In this document: piece by piece, positions 1 through 2,797 of the stretch
Numbering within the stretch: the stretch's first letter is position 1
Layout of the letters: each line of letters begins with the position of its first letter
The notes under the pieces: model-generated
What the model saw: only the letters and a program-made list of their open reading frames with translations
The model's database searches: none
Told to the model about the DNA's origin: nothing
NCBI GenBank assembly: GCA_001774945.1
Contig: MFBL01000028.1
Span: 1 to 5,179, forward strand
Reading direction: 5' to 3'
DNA from: Candidatus Curtissbacteria bacterium RIFCSPHIGHO2_12_FULL_41_17
GTDB lineage: Bacteria; Patescibacteriota; Microgenomatia; Curtissbacterales; GWA2-41-24
DNA length: 5,179 nucleotides
Position numbers and translations under genes: made by a program

Positions 1-201
1 AGATTCACCGGGACCGATAACCGTTCCTTCAAACGGGGAAGGGCTTGGCATTGGGGTTTCAACAATCTCGGTTCCATTATCATCTACAACAGGACCACAG
101 CAAGTCCGACCCCGCCAGTCATTGTAGATTCTGAAAGCAATAAAAGTAACTACAATCAGAAGCAGAATTAAGACGGGTCGGGATTTAAGCTTACCTAGCA
201 T
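1..201 (-). CDS. Membrane-anchored protein of unknown function, N-terminal 67 residues only
   Basis: An open frame starts at ATG 199-201 and runs off the left edge with no stop, giving 67 codons. Residues 1-8 (MLGKLKSR) are basic, and residues 9-25 form one hydrophobic helix (RPVLILLLIVVTFIAF). This is a signal-anchor or uncleaved signal layout that would place the rest outside the cell. The exported part begins RIYNDWRGRTCCGP, with adjacent cysteines C34 and C35, then an acidic stretch and a Pro/Ser linker (PMPSPSP, about residues 50-56) before the cut. The linker suggests that a folded domain follows outside the window. The start is supported by an extended -10 box (TGCTACAAT, 211-219) just upstream and by the N-terminal basic-hydrophobic pattern. 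No good Shine-Dalgarno sequence is visible. I do not recognise the family. Confidence 0.7.
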   Translation of the reverse strand, partial: MLGKLKSRPVLILLLIVVTFIAFRIYNDWRGRTCCGPVVDDNGTEIVETPMPSPSPFEGTVIGPGES

Positions 202-210
202 AATAGGACA

Positions 211-219
211 ATTGTAGCA
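211..219 (-). promoter_or_regulatory. Extended -10 promoter box for the membrane-anchored gene
   Basis: On the minus strand TGC-TACAAT matches an extended -10 element (TGnTATAAT). The hexamer ends 9 nt before the ATG, so transcription would start within about 2-4 nt of the start codon, giving an essentially leaderless mRNA. The best -35-like match is weak (CTGACT, 19 bp upstream). The box is seen in the sequence; promoter activity is inferred. Confidence 0.45.
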
Positions 220-277
220 AAAAACATTGAATATAAGTCAGCAACTTTTGGAAAATGATACGTCAAAGAAAAACATG

Positions 278-307
278 CTCCCCGGCCTGGATTCGAACCA
301 GGAACCT
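278..307 (-). pseudogene. 3' part of a split tRNA gene (variable loop, T-arm, acceptor 3' strand)
   Basis: Read on the minus strand, this has a variable-loop-like AGGTT (303-307), T-stem CCTGG (298-302), T-loop TTCGAAT (291-297), T-stem CCAGG (286-290), acceptor 3' strand CCGGGGA (279-285) and a G discriminator (278). The T-stem pairs 5/5. CCA is not encoded, since CA then T follow. No acceptor 5' partner lies within normal tRNA distance, because the sequence immediately upstream is the complete tRNA-Asn. The only perfect 7/7 partner, TCCCCGG, is at 700-706, about 370 bp upstream in transcription order. The sequence just before this piece (TAATGTATCGAT) does not form a standard anticodon arm with the 5' piece. 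U1-A72 with G73 suggests an Asn- or Gln-type tRNA. It is most simply a disrupted tRNA. A T-rich stretch (265-273) follows and could help end the transcript. Confidence 0.65.
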
Positions 308-316
308 ATCGATACA

Positions 317-413
317 TTAGTAATTTAGCTCCGCAGGTAGGATTCGAACCTACAACCGTAACCTTAACAGGGTTCCGCTCTACCGTTGAGCTACTGCGGA
401 GTTAAATTACTAA
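317..413. repeat. 11-bp perfect inverted repeat bracketing tRNA-Asn
   Basis: The arm at 317-327 (TTAGTAATTTA on the plus strand) is the exact reverse complement of the arm at 403-413. Only 2 nt on one side and 1 nt on the other separate the arms from the 72-nt tRNA-Asn. In the minus-strand transcript, leader and trailer could pair directly onto the acceptor stem: 7 acceptor pairs, then C(-1) with G73, one A/C mismatch, then 11 pairs. The upstream arm overlaps the last codons and stop of the GIY-YIG gene. The arms do not extend further outward. Confidence 0.75.
329..400 (-). tRNA. tRNA-Asn, anticodon GTT
   Basis: A complete 72-nt cloverleaf reads on the minus strand. The acceptor TCCGCAG/CTGCGGA pairs 7/7, followed by TA, then D-stem GCTC/GAGC with loop AACGGTA, and G26. 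The anticodon stem GAACC/GGTTA surrounds loop CTGTTAA, with anticodon GTT at 366-368. The variable loop is CGGTT, the T-stem GTAGG/CCTAC pairs 5/5 around TTCGAAT, and the discriminator is G. The acceptor, D-arm and T-arm closely resemble tRNA-Asn of Gram-positive bacteria. Two details stand out. Pair 27-43 is a G-A mismatch, leaving four anticodon-stem pairs. CCA is not encoded (CTA follows), so a CCA-adding enzyme would be needed. The 5' end lies one nucleotide after the stop codon of the GIY-YIG gene, so the two are probably on one transcript. Confidence 0.93.
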
Positions 414-647
414 ACTTTCTATTTCCTTAATAATCTCTCTTCCGCGTCCACTTTTAAAATACTTTTCAAGTTTCCGTGCCTCAACTCTATCGGAAACTAT
501 TTCTACATAAACCAGTCTAAAAGGTTTGTAAAACTTGGTTTTACTGACCCATCCGTTATTATGCTCAGTGAACCTTCTGTCAACATCCTCTGTGAGTCCT
601 GTATAAAATCTTCCATGCCTGATACTTTTCAGAACATAAACAAACAT
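402..647 (-). CDS. Small GIY-YIG nuclease family protein (UPF0213 / YhbQ type)
   Basis: This 81-residue protein is almost only a GIY-YIG domain. The first motif strand is VYVL (3-6), the second is FYTG (14-17), followed by the arginine-rich helix DVDRRFTEHNN (21-31). R24 or R25 is the likely catalytic Arg and H29 is conserved. Next come PFRLVYVE (42-49) and the helix EARKLEKYFKSGRGRE (57-71), which carries the acidic residue expected to bind metal. The length matches the stand-alone COG2827-type family, whose members are DNA endonucleases by homology with poorly known roles. I chose ATG 645-647; the TTG codon just before it is in frame but less likely. An AAGG (652-655) lies 4 nt before the ATG, and a TACAAT (656-661) lies 8 nt before it. 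The gene sits between the two parts of a split tRNA gene and ends one nucleotide before tRNA-Asn, so it may be part of an inserted cassette. Its stop region forms one arm of the inverted repeat. Confidence 0.88.
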   Translation of the reverse strand: MFVYVLKSIRHGRFYTGLTEDVDRRFTEHNNGWVSKTKFYKPFRLVYVEIVSDRVEARKLEKYFKSGRGREIIKEIESLVI

Positions 648-655
648 CAAGCCTT

Positions 656-661
656 ATTGTA
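656..661 (-). promoter_or_regulatory. Possible -10 box (TACAAT) before the GIY-YIG gene
   Basis: TACAAT lies 8 nt upstream of the ATG, the same spacing range as the other -10-like boxes in this window, but it lacks the upstream TG and a clear -35. It also overlaps the place where the anticodon stem of the split tRNA should begin. This is a weak call, since the gene could instead be read from the promoter near 752-760. Confidence 0.25.
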
Positions 662-706
662 CGCTCCCTGCCTGCCGGCAGGCAGGTACCGTTGAGCTAC
701 CGGGGA
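662..706 (-). pseudogene. 5' part of a split tRNA gene with a palindrome in its D-loop
   Basis: On the minus strand this reads acceptor TCCCCGG (700-706), TA, D-stem GCTC (694-697), loop AACGGTA (687-693), then a 20-bp palindrome (667-686). D-stem GAGC (663-666) and G26 (662) follow. Without the palindrome, the D-arm is identical to that of the nearby tRNA-Asn, so the palindrome sits between loop base A21 and stem base G22. After G26 the sequence (TACAATAAGG) runs into the GIY-YIG gene and does not make a normal anticodon arm. The acceptor strand pairs 7/7 with CCGGGGA at 279-285, linking this piece to the 3' part. A standard tRNA is unlikely to be made, though rejoining at RNA level cannot be excluded. 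Confidence 0.65.
667..686. repeat. 20-bp perfect palindrome CCTGCCTGCCGGCAGGCAGG
   Basis: The 20 bases equal their own reverse complement. Each half contains two CCTGCC-like units, so it could form a very stable GC stem. It interrupts the D-loop of the split tRNA exactly. I associate such palindromes with intergenic regions of CPR genomes; that is recollection, not a search result. It may be a dispersed short repeat that inserted here. Confidence 0.8.
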
Positions 707-737
707 ACGTCAAACGTTCCAACCGCGTCTGACGCGG
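704..737. repeat. Two adjacent small perfect hairpins
   Basis: Positions 704-720 form a 7-bp stem (GGAACGT/ACGTTCC) with loop CAA. Positions 723-737 form a 6-bp GC stem (CCGCGT/ACGCGG) with loop CTG. They lie between the split-tRNA 5' end and the candidate promoter at 752-760, so they would be in the leader of a minus-strand tRNA transcript. The first hairpin shares three bases with the tRNA acceptor strand. Neither is followed by a T-run on either strand, so they are not typical terminators. Possible roles are processing signals or remains of dispersed repeats. Confidence 0.55.
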
Positions 738-751
738 GGACCGCATTGAGA

Positions 752-760
752 ATTTTACCA
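752..760 (-). promoter_or_regulatory. Candidate extended -10 box for the tRNA / GIY-YIG transcript
   Basis: The minus strand shows TGG-TAAAAT, an extended -10 match, about 46 nt upstream of the first base of the split tRNA. No convincing -35 lies at 16-18 bp. A TTGTCT is found 5 bp upstream of the hexamer, too close for a normal -35. The box falls within a short inverted repeat (AGAATT 749-754, AATTCT 767-772). It is the best candidate start for a transcript through both tRNA pieces, the GIY-YIG gene and tRNA-Asn. Confidence 0.35.
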
Positions 761-784
761 TCAGACAATTCTTATTTCCACCCC

Positions 785-838
785 GCCTGCACCCGTCATC
801 AACTGCGTAGCTGTGGGCAGGAGCAATTGCGGGCAGGC
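785..838. repeat. GC-rich imperfect hairpin, likely dispersed intergenic repeat
   Basis: GCCTG (785-789) plus CCCG (792-795) pair with CGGG (830-833) plus CAGGC (834-838), leaving a two-base bulge. A small inner stem CTGC/GCAG (803-806 with 817-820) is also possible. It uses the same CCTGC/GGCAGG vocabulary as the palindrome at 667-686, which suggests both belong to one class of GC-rich intergenic repeat. No coding frame is supported here. Confidence 0.45.
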
Positions 839-849
839 CTTGACGCTAG

Positions 850-858
850 TGCTAAAAT
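850..858 (+). promoter_or_regulatory. Extended -10 promoter box for the LPATG surface protein
   Basis: TGC-TAAAAT is an extended -10 element. The hexamer ends exactly 6 nt before the GTG start, so the predicted transcription start is the G of GTG, a leaderless mRNA. A TTGACG (840-845) lies only 7 bp upstream of the hexamer, too close to serve as a standard -35. Activity is inferred. Confidence 0.5.
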
Positions 859-864
859 AGGTTT

Positions 865-1215
865 GTGATAAAGGCAGTAACAATTTCTATTATTCTCGCG
901 CTTGCCGTATACCTAAGCCCGCAGGTACTTGCCCGCCACAAAACACCGCCTGCACCTGCGACAAACGTTTCTTCAACCAATACCAATAACAACCTCAACG
1001 TCAACAAGAACGTCAATAAGAATGAAAATAAAATCGACATTGATATTGAAAATAGCCAGACACAAACCCAAAACGTCACACTGGGTGCAAGAGTTGCTGC
1101 CGTTCCCACCACTTTGCCCGCAACCGGACCATCTTCTTTGGCCTTATCTTTAATGGCAGGCGCAATTCCCCTGGGGCTTTATCTTAGAAAATACCAAATT
1201 ACTGCAAATCTCTAA
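865..1215 (+). CDS. Small secreted Asn-rich protein with LPATG sorting-signal-like C-terminus
   Basis: The 116-residue product has three parts. Residues 1-23 (MIK, then a hydrophobic run ending QVLA) look like a signal peptide with cleavage near A23. Residues 24-83 are a low-complexity polar stretch rich in Asn, with alternating patterns such as NLNVNKNVNKNENK (43-56), IDIDIE (57-62) and QTQTQ (65-69). Residues 84-88 are LPATG, followed by a hydrophobic segment (about 91-107) and RKY near the end, the order of a sortase sorting signal. If cleaved after Thr87 the mature chain would be only about 64 residues, with no visible globular domain. GTG 865 is chosen because a TAA (853-855) closes the frame upstream and a -10 box fits it. 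The 3' end overlaps the convergent glycosyltransferase gene by 17 bp. A surface-exposed fibre, linker or stalk is plausible. The tail could instead be a plain C-terminal membrane anchor, and no sortase gene is in the window. Confidence 0.75.
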   Translation: MIKAVTISIILALAVYLSPQVLARHKTPPAPATNVSSTNTNNNLNVNKNVNKNENKIDIDIENSQTQTQNVTLGARVAAVPTTLPATGPSSLALSLMAGAIPLGLYLRKYQITANL

Positions 1216-2797
1216 CCGCCGCCCGATAAGCAACTGTTGAATCCCGCCGCATCACAAACAGCAACACCTGCGTCTGCGGTTTAATCTCGCAATCGGCCAT
1301 ATCAATATAAAGCACTTTTTTGCCGACAAACTGATCTGCCCGGTGCGATGGACAGCCGTCGCGGGTAAATAAAACATTTTTATACTGAAAATTTTCACTT
1401 AAATTTGCAATATCGAATTTGATATTTTTGTCAAAAATATCGCCGTAAAAAAGATAATAAAAAGGAAAATTCGGGCCGTATTGGGCTAAAACCAAATCAT
1501 ACTCATTCTGATGATTTAGCATATAAGTTACTATTTCACGAGTCCCCTGATCGCGAAAAAATCCTCTATACCCTTTCTGATGAACAAAATACTGGTGCCC
1601 AAAGTAAATGAATTCCGTAGCCAGTAGAACAAAAAATGCCGCAATAATTACATTTTTAACGGCAGATTTTTTAAAATTTAAAATTACCTCAAACCCCCAA
1701 GCACATACCAGAACCAGCGGGAAAATCATAAAAGATGCACGCGTCACGCTCGGTATATCCTCGTACGTAAAAACGGCCGCAAACGGTGAAACCAGAAGCC
1801 AGAAGATTACAGGCATAAACATTGACGACGTCTTTAGGAGATTTACCACTGCCAAAATTAAAAGAGGCGCAAACACGATAAATATCAGACCGGTCTCCGG
1901 GACAACATATCTTTCGGGATAGCCGCCGCGCAGAAAAAGAAAGTCGGCCGAAAAATACTGCAGGTAATTTCCGGCCAGGTCCCTACTGTAAACCATCGCT
2001 TTGTTATGGAAAATACGCGCCGAAATAGTGCTTTTGTCGGCATAAGGCAATTCCATAAGTTTACTGACCAAATTTGGATTTTTATAAAAAACCACCTGCG
2101 AAAGTCGGCCTCTACCGACAGGCGAGATTAATATCAAAGCGCTCACGACGGTTAGAAAAATTAAGATTTGAAAAACAATCTTTTCCCGCCAAACCAAAAG
2201 AAACCCCAAAAACAGAGCCGGCACCAGAATTCTTGTACTATGATAAAAAAGGTATGAAACAACAAAACAAAATGCCGCCAGGATTAAATAATTGCGCCTT
2301 CTTTGGTCCTTGTACTTTATCAATAACGCAAGAGCGCTTATTACAAAAAAATAGCCGACAACTGCCTCTTGCCCCGCTCGCGCTAAATTAAGGTGCCATG
2401 GCAAAACAGCCAGGAAAAAAGCACTAACTGCCGCAATCCGGCGATTTTTGAAAATATAAAACGCCAGAAAATAAAGAGGAAAAACCGTCAAGGCACCGAA
2501 AAAAGCAATCGACAGACGGGCAGCAAATACATTTGTGCCAAAGATTACTTCCGAAATCCCTGTCAGGTAAAAAACGCCTGTGGGTCTATAATCGCCAAAT
2601 TTGTCAAACGCCAAAGGCAGAAAATTTCCGACAGGATCCCGCAAGTGAAGAACTAAGAACTTGCCGACATACCCGACATCTACTTCGTCATTATGAAAAC
2701 CGTCAGGAATTTCCCCAAGTCTAAAAAGCCTTAAAAGCAGAGCCAGAGCGAAAATGGCAATTATCAGATATTTAAAAAAATTCTCTTTGCTAATCAC
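1199..2797 (-). CDS. GT-C fold glycosyltransferase, ArnT/PMT-like (GT39/GT83-type), membrane
   Basis: This 532-residue polytopic membrane protein is typical in length for bacterial PMT_2-type enzymes, which transfer a sugar from a polyprenyl-phosphate donor on the outer face of the membrane. After a first helix (10-24) comes the family's acidic loop, PDGFHNDEVDVGY (31-43), where D37/E38 match the catalytic acidic position. FGDYRPTGVFYLTG (67-80) follows. ARLSIAFFGALTVFPLYFLA (93-112) is the typical second membrane region, and PWHLNLARAGQEA (133-145) is another family hallmark. YEDIPSVTRA (345-354) lies in a later outer loop. I count about 11 hydrophobic segments up to about residue 400, then a soluble tail (400-532) with two or three cysteines. 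The start is GTG 2795-2797, overlapping the stop of the YfhO-like gene by 8 bp, which suggests translational coupling; only a poor AAAG lies upstream. The substrate could be lipid, glycan or protein and cannot be told. Confidence 0.87.
   Translation of the reverse strand: MISKENFFKYLIIAIFALALLLRLFRLGEIPDGFHNDEVDVGYVGKFLVLHLRDPVGNFLPLAFDKFGDYRPTGVFYLTGISEVIFGTNVFAARLSIAFFGALTVFPLYFLAFYIFKNRRIAAVSAFFLAVLPWHLNLARAGQEAVVGYFFVISALALLIKYKDQRRRNYLILAAFCFVVSYLFYHSTRILVPALFLGFLLVWREKIVFQILIFLTVVSALILISPVGRGRLSQVVFYKNPNLVSKLMELPYADKSTISARIFHNKAMVYSRDLAGNYLQYFSADFLFLRGGYPERYVVPETGLIFIVFAPLLILAVVNLLKTSSMFMPVIFWLLVSPFAAVFTYEDIPSVTRASFMIFPLVLVCAWGFEVILNFKKSAVKNVIIAAFFVLLATEFIYFGHQYFVHQKGYRGFFRDQGTREIVTYMLNHQNEYDLVLAQYGPNFPFYYLFYGDIFDKNIKFDIANLSENFQYKNVLFTRDGCPSHRADQFVGKKVLYIDMADCEIKPQTQVLLFVMRRDSTVAYRAAVRDLQ

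Noticed and set aside
648..650. TTG start for the GIY-YIG gene, one codon earlier
   Set aside because: The next codon is ATG, which starts directly at the usual MFVYVL sequence and has better spacing from AAGG.
308..661. Group I intron interrupting the outer tRNA
   Set aside because: The 354-bp insert is filled by a 246-bp GIY-YIG gene and a 72-nt tRNA, leaving no room for a catalytic intron core. The 5' and 3' pieces also do not rebuild a standard anticodon arm.
704..737. Rho-independent terminator
   Set aside because: The two hairpins have good stems but no T-run follows on either strand.
943..1050. CRISPR-like or tandem repeat array
   Set aside because: The short AAC/AAT-rich repeats are irregular, in frame, and explained by the Asn-rich protein they encode.
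852..1112. Minus-strand open frame opposite the LPATG gene
   Set aside because: It is the antisense shadow of a gene with clear signal peptide and sorting tail. Its hydrophobic composition follows from the opposite-strand codons, and it has no start signals.
929..1153. Second plus-strand frame inside the LPATG gene
   Set aside because: It is a frame-shifted shadow with Thr/Ile/Lys runs from the Asn-rich repeats and no recognisable domain or start signal.
1608..2724. Several plus-strand frames of about 60-105 codons across the glycosyltransferase gene
   Set aside because: They lie antisense within a well-supported membrane enzyme and show basic, low-complexity sequence without family motifs.
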